Assembly: GCA_013397865.1 (NCBI GenBank)
Contig: VZTI01002344.1
Coordinates: 610,838 to 674,837 of the forward strand
Source of the DNA: Struthidea cinerea
Lineage: Eukaryota; Chordata; Aves; Passeriformes; Corcoracidae
DNA: 64,000 nucleotides
Direction: 5' to 3'
Both the position numbers and the translations under genes were made by a program. The stretch's first letter is position 1; every line of letters begins with the position of its first letter. Shown in pieces: positions 24,301 through 36,031 of this stretch. A model generated the notes under the pieces. That model was not told where the DNA came from. It was given only the letters and a program-made list of their open reading frames with translations, and made no database searches.

Positions 24301-25888
24301 CACTAAAAACCAGTTTTAGAAAGGTATTTTAGTGTGTAGGGTGCACTACTCCCCTTACCTGAGTCACAGAGTCACAGAATGGCTTGGGTTGGAAGGGACC
24401 TCAAAGATCATTCAGTTCCAACCCCCCTGCCATGGCCAGGGACACCTTCCAGTAGACCAGACTGCTGAGAGCCCCATCCAACCTGGCCTTGAACACCTCC
24501 AGGGGTGGGGTAGCCACATCTTGTCTGATCACTCTTGGGATTATTTTGTTATAGCTGCCATTTACTTATTTTGCTCTTGCAGAACTGCAGCCATCCTCTT
24601 GAGCAGAAGCAGCTGCTGGTATTAAGACATATTTGCTTCAATTTTTTATGCCTTTCTTGTTTGCTGTTGGCACCATTACATACCCGTTCAGCCAACATAA
24701 TTTATAAAACTTTAAGCAGAGTGAAGCCAGCATTTTTAATTCCAAAACATTAGGAGCTGAGCCAAAACATGTATTCTAAAAATGTATTGATACATTGGAA
24801 GAAATTTGGGATAACAGTGTGAAAGTGTGGGGAAAGAGAAATAAAAACAGTTACCAAGAATGTTAAAAAGAGCGGTAATGAGGAGAAATAGGAGAGCTCT
24901 GGCTGAACATTAATGAAATCTGAGTAGGCAAGATCTCAGAATATCTCTCACATAATCCCAACAGAAGTTATGGAAACTCTGGTAATGCATTCCTTTAAAA
25001 TGACATTAGAAAAGAGATGAAATTGCATAATAGAGAGTAAGCCTCACGCTAACTAGACACTCTTAACAGAGTACGGCATTACATGTGAGTTTTCCAAAGT
25101 CACAGGACTGTGTCTTCTAATTTTTGGAACAGTAGAGGTATATTATGGCAATGCTTTTATCTTCACTATCCTTATCTAATGAAAAAAAAAAACCCTGTAG
25201 GAGTACATCTATTCCAAGATTCCTATTTCCTTCCTTGAGTACAATATGGCTATTCCTAGGAACACCAAAACTCTCAAGTTCTTTCTATCTCTTTCAAAGT
25301 GGTAGAAAGAAGATTGATGAGGATGATCAAAGATATAGAATGGCATCTGTTTGAAAATAATCAAACTGAAGAGTCTAAAACTTGAGAAAGTTAACTGAGG
25401 CGAGTGTGACTGAAGGCTATAAAATCATGAGTAACATGGAAAAGGTGAATGATTATTCATGTTTTTTTCTGGTACAAAACTGTAGGGACATCAAATGAGA
25501 TTGTCAGGAGACAGACTCAAATCAAAACGAATAGATACATGTATTTAAACTGAAATTCCTTATAAAAGGATGTTTGGATTCTCAAACTAGACCTGGATTA
25601 AAATACAGACTGGATAAAATTAGGCAAGAAAAAAATCACTGAAGAGCTATGGAACACACAAAATATCCCTCATCCTTTGAAGGTCTCTGGGACACAGACA
25701 GTTTCAAGGTGGGAAAATATAGTAGGAAAATAAGGTCACATGCTAGTCCTGCTCTGAGCTTGTCCTGCTCATCTGCAACCATGGAAAAGAGAAGGGATTC
25801 TGAGGTAGTTGGATCTTTTGGTTGCCTCAGTCTGGCCACTATTTTGTTTTGTATGATCTGCTTAATTCTGATGTTGTCAGGGTCTTAC
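21390..25888 (-). other. MYBPC3: MYBPC3 intron 29
   Basis: This 4.5-kb intron contains a CR1 3' fragment at 24,360-24,525. The remaining sequence is AT-rich with no recognisable exon. Confidence 0.85.
24360..24525 (-). mobile_element. CR1 LINE 3' fragment
   Basis: The + strand reads as the reverse complement of a CR1 3' end: repeated GAGTCACAGA, then ATGGCTTGGGTTGGAAGGGA, CAACCCCCCTGCCATGGCCA, and CCATCCAACCTGGCCTTGAA. About 165 bp are preserved with few changes. It is inserted in the same orientation as MYBPC3 transcription. Confidence 0.95.
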
Positions 25889-26084
25889 CTATGATTTGTA
25901 TTATTATTGCAACTTTATCAGACATGTTTTCTATCTGAAGAGTGACTTCATATGTTCCTGAGTGATGAAGCTCTGCCTTTCTGATGAAAAGGATTGTGTC
26001 CGTGTTGCTGTTCCGAATTCCCACGTCTTTGGAGTCTAGAGTTTGACCATCTTTCAGCCAAGTGATTTTGGGTCTTGGTTTACC
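25889..26084 (-). CDS. MYBPC3: MYBPC3 exon (human-equivalent 29): most of Ig domain C8
   Basis: This 196-nt exon follows a CTCTCTCTCTTTAG acceptor. It reads GKPRPKITWLKDGQTLDSKD, then IRNSNTDTILFIRKAELHHS to GTYEVTLQIENM and IIIQII. It has the strand-C Trp and the D/H-S-G-x-Y strand-F motif of an I-set Ig domain, with Glu-Val in place of the usual F-strand Cys. It ends phase 1 at GTAAGA. Confidence 0.97.
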
Positions 26085-29000
26085 CTAAAGAGAGAGAGAA
26101 AAAAGGAATTTTTATTTTTTCATGCTTTAGTGGATTTCCATTTTTCTCTTAGTGATCTATAAATCTAGAAAGCCTAATATAATACACAGAGTTGAGATAA
26201 TAAACTCTCTAAATACTTTACAATTCCTGTTTTATTCCAGACAAATATTTGCTCCCATCTGTCTGGTTTAGTGGCATAATGCTCTGAGGATGCCATTTAG
26301 TTAGAGACTGAAATGATATTGAGAAGAAATCCAGAAATACTATTCTTGTGCTGGTCTGGTACTCTTCCCCAGGCATCAGTGAAGCCAACAGATGATCTGA
26401 CTTGTTTTGATTGTTATTAGCAGAACCCTTACACACCTGAGGACTTTATTAGCCCTGCTCCCCTTCTCTCTTTCTTAAAACATTTGATGCTCTGTCCCTA
26501 GGCATTTTTAAGATCTCTTGAAAAGTTATTATCATCTTGCAGTCTTGGGGTGTGAAATTTACTGTATAATTCTTTCTGCACTGCAAAATAGTTTTGGTGA
26601 CTGTCAGCCTAAGCAGTCAGTGTTGCTACATGCATGGAAGGTGGCATTGTGTTATCAGTGAGATATCAGTGGTTTGCATCACCCTCATCCAGCCATTTCC
26701 AGGAAAAATGGTAAGTACTATTTAATTCTTCAAAAGTTGTTGGAGTGCTACTGCCACAGTACAACTCCAAACAAGGAATCCAAGAAAACAGAAAATTGCC
26801 ATGATGTATTTATTAAGTGTATTAATAGTTAATCCAACAGAAAAGAACTCAGTGGGGGTTTTTAAGTTTCCGCCAGATTACCAAGGTGAAACAGTGCAGC
26901 ACAGGCCTGGAATAGTTCAGATGGGTGGGGAGGGAAAGCAGGACCTTGCAAGCTCCGCTTAGGCTGCCCTGGACCTGAAGTCTAAGGCACTGAAATCGGG
27001 ACACTCTGCCTCCAGTAAATAGCAGAGAAAGCAGCTCTAAAAGGCTCCTCAATCCACTGGGTGTCTGGAACATACTCTGAAAGACTGTATCTCTTCCCTT
27101 AGCCCACAGAGGGAGATTAAGATGTGCAGAGTCTTGGCTTTGGTGCCTAAAGGTAGGCAGAATAATAATGAATCTTCGTGCATTGCTACACCTTTATTTC
27201 AGGTTTGTCTGGTATTTGCTCAGAAAGTCTGCATACCATAATTTTTTTTCAGTGGTATTAGAAAAAAAACTTCACCTTTTATAAGAGTCAGGCCACGATC
27301 TGTCCAAAATTATACTTAAAGGATGTCTAAAACACCCAGAAATTGCTATTCATTCATAGATGCTCTCTTCTCAAACTCATCAGACGTAATTTATTTTACA
27401 TCAGGGCTGATATACACCTTGAATGAGTAATGTTTTTGGATCTTCCATTTTCTCTGTCTGGTAAAATATTTTCTTACAGCTTTCTGCCAAGGAGCATAGT
27501 TAAGAGCACCTCAGGCCTGTAGCTCGGAAATAAAAATACAAGGTAGTTTTGTCCTGTTCTAGTGTACCTTTACCCTGGTCTCATTTCACAGAACCCTCAC
27601 AAAAACCTATTAGAGCAAGAGATGGCTTCTTCTCTTCAGCTGGAATGTGTAGTAGAAATTCTGGAACAAGTAAAAGGGTTTGGGTTGTTTTGTGTTTTAT
27701 TTTCCATATCTATGTGTTCTTATTGGTGAACATGACAAGAACTGACTCTATTTTACTTCCCATATATGTGTACATTTTAAAGTGATATGAGGATCCTCCT
27801 TGAAAAATTTGTCTAGGAAATGCTTTCAAAATACAAATAATCTGCTTAAATAGTATACTTTGATGGGCCTTTATTTAAATTTCTACTTTGTCAAGACAAA
27901 TACTTGTCAGGTTTTCAGACTGATTAGAAGATTGTTGCTGCTGGTGTTCTAGCATGGCTGATCAGATAGGTTCACTCACAGCACCTCCTTTTTTGAGATG
28001 TTGCGAGTGCCAGGGAAAGATTGCAAGTGTTCAAAGTGTTGGTTTTCATATACTCTTATATTTATAGATTGTGAAAAGCACAAACAGACAGAAAGCATGT
28101 TCCTAATACATATGTCAGCGGATTGGGTTTCTGCAATGTGTAATAGATAATCTGAGACAGAACAGTGAGTGACAGAGTGGCTAAATGGCATCCCAGAGAA
28201 ACTTCAGAGAGTTCACAGCCAGGGAAGAATGAATTTAAATGCTCTTAGATATTTATATTCACACATATATGACGGACAAAAAGACTGCTCAGTACTACTG
28301 TGAATTTTATCCACTAATAGCACATAATATCCCTCCAATCGCATGCCACGTAGTTAATTTTGAAGCAAGAATGTGTTGATTCTCTTCCTTTCACCAGAAT
28401 GTTCCACCTGCTGAATGTACTCGACAGAAAAGGAGTTAGTAACAATGTTTTACTTTCTTTGCTGGACATTTTGATCTAAAGATTTAAATAGATTTGCCAG
28501 TAGCATTAAGCCCAGGATACCTTGATGATGTATTTCACAGAATTTCACTGTAGTGACCACGGAGGTCACTGGAAATGTTGCACTGACACTGTAAATAGTA
28601 GAAGACACTGACTTCCACTTTCATTAGGTAATAGATATTGTATCTACTTAGAGTCTTCTGCAATATTAATGGTCAGTGACTTAAAATTTTTCAAAATGTA
28701 TGGGAAAAGTTCTTTGTGATCTGCTTTTTTTGAAAGCGCATCAGTTTTACATATTCTAAATAGCTATAGCCACAATTCTTAGTACTGTGAAAGCTGCAAT
28801 TCAAACTATGACAGATCTAATTCACTCAAAAAATACTTATTGAATGAAAGTCCTCTGGCTTTGTTCTCAGAATAAAATCTGGTGTTGATGCATAGATTTG
28901 AGTCTTTTTTGTCAGCCTTGCCCTTTAGGAGACAAGAGTTTGTACCAGCACATGGTTTGTCAGTCAGCTACTCAATTTAGCAATCAGTAGGTTCAATTTG

Positions 29001-31053
29001 GCCAAATTTGACGGAGCACTAGAAATCTCTAAGATTAGCTTAGTATAGTTCTGTGAAAAATTGATGACGGAGTGAAATGCCAAAACCTCAGTTAGTGTCC
29101 CCACTGAGGAAAAGTCAGGGAAAGCTGTGTCTTTATCTATTTTGTTTGGCAACAGCTGAATGATGAGGCAGGATTAAGTGAAGCTCTGGATTAGCTGCTA
29201 AATGTACTTACCCTGGCCAGGGAATTGAGGACGTGTCAAGTCAGGACTCCCCAGGGGAGCAGGGAAAAGAACTGGGAAATCTCTGGGAATATTACAGTGA
29301 GGCTGCTCTCAGCAGAGGAGGTGGCTGGATACACTGGAAAGGGGGTGATATGGGGGTGTCATGGTTTCGCACCTCCCTTCCTGGCAGAGTCTTGTGGGGA
29401 GCAGAAAAGGCCTTCACTCTGTGTGTGCACTGCTCTCTGCAACAACTAAAACACCCCTAAATTAGCAATACTCTTTCTGGCACTGATTCGAAACATCACC
29501 CCATACTAGCTTCCATGAAGAAAATTAACTCTGCCCAGTGAAAACTGGCAGAAGGGGACATAAGACACAAATCTCTAAAATGCTAAACTTTATTCCCCTG
29601 CTTATGGGACAGCTTGTCAAATTTTTCTGTGCAGTTTTTCTTCAGCTTGGGCATCAAAGCAGGAAAAATACCTATTTATTTTAGTGATTGTTTAAATAAC
29701 TGCGTAACTCAGAAATAGCAGATGTACAAATATTGAATTTTGTATGTGGCTAGACATCAGTGAAAAAGTCATTTTAGCAATTTTGGAGATAAGAAATGTG
29801 AAAGAAAAAAATAGCCTTGTGATTATGCTGAAATAATTCAAGCATGCAATTCAAGAAAGTTACTCCATTCATAGCCTTGCAATTGTGTGCTAATCAGACA
29901 TATCTTTGTGAAAAAAGCAACTTTTCATATTACCCAGTAACCATAGGGCAACAAGACATGTACCTTTAAGCTTATGTAGATTTTGCTGTGATAATTTTCT
30001 TTTCCATGCTGGTACCGCTCAAACAAAAGAATATAGGTGATGTGTGCATGTACGTCTCCCTTGTGGAAAAAATGTTTTGCATATCTCCAGCATCGTTTAT
30101 ATGAGAATTCCAAAGCTCTTCATTAATAACAGGATTACATTTCCATAAATGTCAATCTTGGACAGTAGAGAAATTTCAGTGTCTTGAAACTTTAACTGAG
30201 GACTCGATTAAGTGATATATCTGTTATTACTGAGGATATGTCTGTCAGAGCCAGAGTCTGTAATTTACAGTTTCTTTTGCTATGTCTCCCTTAGAAAACC
30301 ATTTCCTTACACACACTAATTCTTGCACTCTATTGATATTGTAGTCTTGCATCTGACAAAAGGCATGTGGTGTTTTGCAAATGGTCAGATAGTTGCCTGT
30401 ACAGCTCTAGAAAAAGCCAAGATGAGGTAACTGGTTAGGTCAGTCTTTGTGCATATTTTAGCAATTTTGTGCATGCCTTAGTGAAGTGTAGGTACATACA
30501 GGCACCCTCGATAATCCTCATCATGCTCTGTTTTTTATACCTTCAGCTCATGTAAAGTGATGCCCAAGCTCTTTGTACACACACTCAGATTCTGCATAGG
30601 GCTAACCGGGATCTTCTGTTTATGTGCAAACTCTAGGTTTTGCAGTCAGCCTTTCAGAAATTAGCACACACACATTTTTGCCAAAGAAGTTGCCCAGTGA
30701 CATCATATACCTTAGTTCCAGAAGAGTAGTTAGTTGGATTCTTACACTTTTGTGTAATTCTCTCTAAGGTGCATCCTGTGCTCAATAAGCAGGAACGGGC
30801 TTGATTTACTTACACCACTTTTTCTTCTTCCCCAAAAGGTGGGATTAAGGAAGAAACTCTGACTCTAAAAAAAATGTGACTGAAAAAAGAGTGATTCCCT
30901 CCCCCTCCTCGAATGTTTGAGAGGGTTTAATGAATCATCAGCCATACTTAGGTAATTCTGCTGAAGCAGCGAAGCAATGGGAACTTGCATTAGGGAGACT
31001 ACTTTAGGTGAGTGATGGTAAATAACCATGACAAAATTGAAGCTGATACATAC
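26085..31053 (-). other. MYBPC3: MYBPC3 intron 28
   Basis: At 4,969 bp this is the longest intron in the window. Its 5' part and middle are AT-rich. A more GC-rich patch at about 26,870-27,110 opens a short minus-strand frame with no known motif. No CR1 or other element was recognised. Confidence 0.85.
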
Positions 31054-31142
31054 CTGAAAAGGGATCACAATATTGATCGTCTCACCCACTTTCTTCACCA
31101 GAGTCTGTCTGAGGTGGCGTGGCAGCCAGAATTTGGGACGCT
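31054..31142 (-). CDS. MYBPC3: MYBPC3 exon (human-equivalent 28): start of C8
   Basis: This 89-nt exon between AACTGCAG and GTATGT reads (Q)RPKFWLPRHLRQTLVKKVGE, then TINIVIPFQ. The PRHLRQT stretch and the I-P-F-Q end are shared by MyBP-C and MyBP-H proteins at the start of this Ig domain. It is in phase on both sides. Confidence 0.96.
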
Positions 31143-32438
31143 CTGCAGTTAAGCATTAGTACACTAAATACAAAACTTTTGATAATATGCAACATTTCAT
31201 ATAGCACAAATAACGCAAAACACCAAAGAGAAGAGACTTGGGTAATTGCAAGCATAAGAAAATTGTGGAAACACTGTTTATATTTTTAGGGAGTATCTCA
31301 GTGTCTAAGTAGTTTCAAATGTATTTGTCTACTGGATACAAATTTAGTATCAAGTCTCAGTTATATATTTACAGCTGAGCATGTTTCAATGACAGCTGGA
31401 TTTGTGAAAACATGTCACATCTGAAATGCCAAATTTGGATAACTTCTGTTGGATGTGAGTCTTCTATGTGGAGTTTGTTTCTTTGGAGAAATTGTTCAGT
31501 TCAGTAGAAGGGGTGGGACAAAGGGTGTATTGGATTAAAAGAGTGATTATAGATTGTGATTCTCTCTTGCTATATTGATACTGCAGCACCTTGTAAATTG
31601 GAGATATTTATGGACATACTCAGAAAGCAGAGCAACTGATGGATGTCTTTATCTTTCTACAGTCATTCAGTTACAGATCTTTTTTTGAGATGGTTGTAGT
31701 GGAATCTCATTGTATCATCTTACTTTTCACTAACAAAAAAGAGGCCTTACTGCATGTTTTTTTCATCTAGTCTCTACTTCCCTCCACCTCACTGGAAAGC
31801 TTTCTACATTCTCCTTTTGATCCTTATTCTTTTCCCTGTAATTTACTTAAGGAATTTCTTAACATACAGTTGGAGTATCTGTCTTCATGACCATTTGGTA
31901 TTGAGATGCATTAAAACTTTTTTTTATTTACATTGGCTCATTTTACTGCCAGCGAGACTCTGACAGACACTTCGTGTGAGCCAAGGTTGAGGAATCCACT
32001 ATTAGCAGCTCTTGATGTCTTTTGGACTCCAGTCAAATGAATTTTAATCTACTGCTGTTGGGTGATACACAGGGTGGTAATTAATAATCTACAACAATGA
32101 AGTAAATAGATCTCTTGCTGTAGCCAATGCAGTCATTTTGCAAAAATGTAGCAGCTTTTCAAGCAGAGGGGTAAATATAAAAAAATGTTTCTAAAATGCT
32201 GACAGTGTCACTGCAAGAGTTGAAATGTCCATATTTTTGAAAGTAAGAAGTAGAATTTTATTTGAAGACCTATGCTTTACAAATATGAGACCTGGATGTT
32301 GTAGAGATGTTCTCAGAGTCAGAAGATACTGGGCACCTAATCAAAGTGTAAGAGCTGTTTGGGTGTTATTCTCAGATAAAGGCAGAATTTTGGCGAGAGG
32401 AAATAAATGAGTAAGATTTGTTCAGTACAGATACTCAC
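31143..32438 (-). other. MYBPC3: MYBPC3 intron 27
   Basis: This 1.3-kb intron holds nothing recognisable. Confidence 0.85.
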
Positions 32439-32606
32439 GCAGAATCTCTTGAACAGTAACAGGCTCTTTTATTGTTGCTGCTCCACTCTCTCCAGCCAAG
32501 TTTACAGCCTTGATACGGAAATAAAGTTTGTCCCCCGTGACTAGATCTTTAACCAGTGCAGATGTGCGCTCAGTTAGGCCAGGAAGAGCAGGAATCCATT
32601 CTGTAG
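32439..32606 (-). CDS. MYBPC3: MYBPC3 exon (human-equivalent 27): second half of Fn3 domain C7
   Basis: This 168-nt exon reads TEWIPALPGLTERTSALVKD, then LVTGDKLYFRIKAVNLAGES to KEPVTVQEIL. The L-Y-F-R-I-K-A-V-N strand F and the following L-A-G-E-S turn are typical Fn3 features. The acceptor is TACTTGCAG and the donor GTGAGT. Confidence 0.97.
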
Positions 32607-33817
32607 CTGCAAGTACAGTATTTGCATGTTGCAATGATACATTATTTTTCCAAAGTGATGCCTTCTTTGCAATCGAAAGAAGATTTGTGTTAGGGTAAAA
32701 TGAATTCAAGTTACAATGTCATGCTTAAAAGGTAATAAAGTAAGTTGGAAGAAGAACTCTGGATGGAGGAGATGTGTACACATGGAGTTAAGGAATCTCT
32801 ACACTTCGTTATTCAAAATAGCTAAGGATAAGGGAGTCATCTTTGGGCAGTTCCTTTGGCATTTTTTTTTACAGAGCTTAGAGTTGTGGGACTTCTTGAC
32901 ATTTATTTTTACTACATGGGAGGGGGGAGAATTTTGGAAGCAACTTTAGCAAGAAAGTGAAGCCTTAATTTATTTTTTTTTTTCTTGGAGTACATATACC
33001 TTCTGTGGCCATCCAAACAGATTGGTGAGAGCCACATATGCTGAAAACAATAACAGAACACATAACTGTTGGAATGTACTATTTGCTTCTCAATTGACAC
33101 AATAGAACAGAATTCTTAGTTCTTCCTTATTCTTAAGCACAGAAATATGACTGATAAAATCATTCTGCTATGACAATGACATAGAGAATCTGGTAATTCT
33201 ACAGCAATGTCTCATTAAAGACTATAAATTATTTTTGGATAAATTATGCCCTGTAAACCCCTTAGTTTAGATTATTTGGCATTCGAGCCTAATGTCAGGG
33301 AGAATGTCACTATTAAAGTGAGTATAAATTTGTTTGACTTTTATGACATAAGTATTATGTTGTAGCATCACAGAACATTGAATTTTGTGGATATGGTGCT
33401 GCTACACTCTTTATACCAGCACAAGTATTAAATGATGTAAGGTAATGGTTACTTTAAAGTTTGACTGATGTTGTCACAATCATGTTATTGTATCTGTTTT
33501 AAGGAATATGCAATTCATGAATGATACAGAAGTATAGTAGTGACTATAGCACCGCAATGATACTTTTGTGTTACTTGTGTGTATTAAAGTTTATGATGAT
33601 TGTGAGGATGACGTTATGGATGTGACTTCCATGGTTCTACAGTCACATTGTAGTGAGTGTGGTGATGGTTGGCCAGGATGTTAGACATAGATTAGAGTTA
33701 AAATTTGATCATGCTGGATATGGTTATGTTATTGGTAGTGTATAGAGGTGAAGTTATTGCAATTGTAGCATTTTTGAAATGTTCAGTTGCTGCTGCCTAG
33801 TACTCGTGCTTACTTAC
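32607..33817 (-). other. MYBPC3: MYBPC3 intron 26
   Basis: This 1.2-kb intron includes a stretch at about 33,360-33,790 whose + strand is enriched in G and T with recurrent GATG/GTGAT words. No recognisable element or exon is present. Confidence 0.85.
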
Positions 33818-33952
33818 ATCCATCTTTGCAGTATTCCACGATGTAACCATCTAATCCCCCGGCTCCAATCCGCTCAGGGGGCCTCCACTTCAAGGAAACA
33901 GTGCTGTCAGAAACATCTTCCACTGTAAAGTGGGTTGGCTCACTTGGAGGAG
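33818..33952 (-). CDS. MYBPC3: MYBPC3 exon (human-equivalent 26): first half of Fn3 domain C7
   Basis: This 135-nt exon reads (A)PPSEPTHFTVEDVSDSTVSL, then KWRPPERIGAGGLDGYIVEY to CKDG. The K-W-R-P-P and L-D-G-Y motifs are Fn3 strands B and C. It begins in phase 1, so it can accept a splice from the C6 exon at 35,843 and, equally in phase, from the candidate alternative exon at 35,046. Confidence 0.97.
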
Positions 33953-35045
33953 CTGTAAGGAAATATGGAGAAGTAGATTCTGAGAAAGAGCAATACAGCT
34001 ATGAGAATTCAAAGGCTATACAAGGAGTGATTAACAGCTGATTTGTGTACCACTGTCTATTTTAATGAAATAAATCTACCTGAGGCTCAGTTGTAAAGTG
34101 TAACACCTTTACATTTAATAAAAGCACAGCATAAGATTCCTGTAGTAGGAAGGGGAACAAGAGGTAAAGACAGTAGTTCCTATTCACAGATGCTCCCTTA
34201 TGAGAAAAGCCACTAAAAAGAGAAGACTTGAAAGAGGGGAGTCAAATTGTCATCATAAGTCTGCAGAAAAGTTTAGAAATGAAAATACATACCTTTTTTA
34301 TTCTGTACTTACACCCTGATTGTAACTGGACAAAATTCACATGGTCAGAGGACCAAATTCACAGTGGCTAAATTTCACTTCACTCACCAAGTGGAGAAAA
34401 TGACCAAAAGTTATGACTACATATTTACAGAAACACTACTTCTGATTTGTGCATTTGTAACAGAGACATATTTGAGAAAAATATTTTGGGGCTGAAAAAT
34501 TTTAATTTGATTTAGATACAGCTTTTTCATATTTCTCCAGAACAGGTGTGTCATGGCTCTTTATAAACCCAGAGTTCAGGAAGACCACTAGCTGAATTCA
34601 GTCTTCTGCAGCATGACCATTATCTACTAATTAAAAAATAATCAAGAAAAGCCCTTACTAGAAGACCCAAAATATGCATAAATGTTACTGTGAGATAATC
34701 GATACCAAAAAGCAAACAGAAAACAACTTTTTCAAAATAACAGATTTTACAAAGTTAGTTAAATACAGGTTCACAAATTGTGGAACTGATTGAAATCAAT
34801 CTTAGTTCCCAAAGTTATTAAAAAAAAAACAAACACAAAAATATCGCCTAATTTCATTTCTGTAACTGTCAAAATTTTTTGTATTCACATGGTAGCAAGG
34901 ACAGCACACAGAAGGCAAATGCAATTGGGAGCATACACAACCACACAGCACACGATCAAAACCCCAAACCTCTTCTCTGAAGAAGTAAGTGTGAACTTTA
35001 TCCTTAATCAAGTAAAACTCTGCCTATCCCATGAAAACTTTGGAC

Positions 35046-35256
35046 CTTTTGTTTCAGTAGCTCCACTTGACGGCTCTTGTTTGACCTCTTTTGTTGCAGA
35101 CCAGCCGTTGTGTGCTTGAAATCCAGAATTAAGAGACCCTTCTTGCAGTTCAGGCTTTCCTTCTGGCTCCTTCACTGCATCATCTGCTTTTACATTATCT
35201 CCTTCAGCAGGCTGTTCCCCTTCGCTGTTATTTGTAGAGTTAGAAACTCTAGTCAT
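35046..35256 (-). CDS. candidate alternative first exon of MYBPC3 (MyBP-H-like short isoform)
   Basis: An open frame starts at ATG 35,256-35,254, with A at -3 and an in-frame TAG 15 nt before it. Seventy codons reach a possible donor AAAAG/GTCCAA at 35,046/35,045. They include 10 Glu, 3 Asp and 6 Lys, many Ser, Ala, Gly and Pro, no Cys and only two aromatics, as in a disordered leader and unlike translated intron. Pieces: SEGEQPAEGDNVKADDAVKE and EVKQEPSSGATETK. The donor leaves one base, which joins the C7 exon in phase to give ETK-APPSEP. The product would be leader-C7-C8-C9-C10, the MyBP-H plan. If the donor is not used the frame ends at a TGA after 82 codons. The donor is weak beyond GT, so splicing is inferred, and I do not recognise the leader sequence. 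Confidence 0.4.
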
Positions 35257-35390
35257 TTTAATCTCCAGCTATTTGTAGTTTTGTGGGTCTTCTCCCTAAA
35301 AGTCTTAGCAGACAGGCTTCCTGATGAATCCTTTAGTTTTCTCCTTGCTCAGGGACTGCAGGAGACACTGCACTGCTGTGTTGGGAAGGA

Positions 35391-35412
35391 TTATTTATAG
35401 AAAATCATTCCT
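35391..35412 (-). promoter_or_regulatory. MYBPC3: candidate internal muscle promoter: TATA/MEF2 box plus M-CAT
   Basis: On the MYBPC3 strand CTATAAATAA (35,400 to 35,391) fits both a TATA box and the MEF2 consensus YTAWWWWTAR. Five bases further upstream lies AGGAATG, the reverse complement of the TEAD-binding M-CAT motif CATTCCT (35,406-35,412). A start site about 30 nt downstream, near 35,369, would give a leader of about 113 nt in which the first ATG is the one at 35,256. A CArG-like CCCATAAGGG lies at 35,499-35,508 but has two non-A/T positions. Motif matches alone do not prove a promoter. Confidence 0.4.
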
Positions 35413-35842
35413 CAAATATTTTCTTAATCATCTATCCTTTTAGCTGTGGAGAGGGCCGGGATTAAGGGAGTACTGGACGGGATACTGTGATGTTTGCACC
35501 CATAAGGGAATGGGAGAAGCTGAGAGGGAGACGGAAATCTCCGTCAATTAGTTCTCCTCCTTTTCAGATCCAGCTTGGCTCTCACACTTCTAATTATAAC
35601 AACTAAAAATTCATCAGCAATTTCATGAAACTGGAACCTCTGTGCTCTTCAGGAAGAGGAATGAGAGACAGAGAAGAGGAGCATTATAAAGGAAAAGGTT
35701 GATTAAATATAGAATATAGAGATGGGTTGATAGCCTCTTTCCTAACGCGTTCTTTTTAGCTGTAAGAGCAGTTGAAGGGAAGAGGTCAAAATTGTCCTGT
35801 CTTGGTTTTATCCTAGAAATATCATGGAGTCTCAAAACTCAC

Positions 35843-36031
35843 CAATTGGCATGAAGGGTTGTGAGGCAGGGCTTGGCCGGGACATGCCAATAGAATTCAC
35901 AGCATAAATCCGCATCTCATAAACTACTCCTTCAATCATTCGCTTGGCTTCATAGGTTAGCTCTTTTAAAAGGTCAAAGTTCAGTCTCATCCATCGATAG
36001 CTCTTCTTCTTCTTTCTCTCTAAAATATAGC
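35843..36031 (-). CDS. MYBPC3: MYBPC3 exon (human-equivalent 25): most of Fn3 domain C6
   Basis: This 189-nt exon reads (G)YILERKKKKSYRWMRLNFD, then EGVVYEMRIYAVNSIGMSRP to SPASQPFMPI. The RKKKKSYRWMRLNFD stretch is a hallmark of the MyBP-C C6 domain. The acceptor is TTCTTTCCAG and the donor GTGAGT, with phase 1 at both ends. Confidence 0.97.

Larger units (their letters stand above)
33953..35842 (-). other. MYBPC3: MYBPC3 intron 25, hosting a candidate internal promoter and exon
   Basis: This 1.9-kb intron lies between the C6 and C7 exons. Unlike the other introns it contains an acidic coding-like frame starting at 35,256 and, upstream of it, a TATA/MEF2-like box and an M-CAT motif, all on the MYBPC3 strand. 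These are listed separately. Confidence 0.8.

Noticed and set aside
35499..35508. CArG box upstream of the candidate internal promoter
   Set aside because: CCCATAAGGG has C and G where the consensus requires A or T, so it is only CArG-like.
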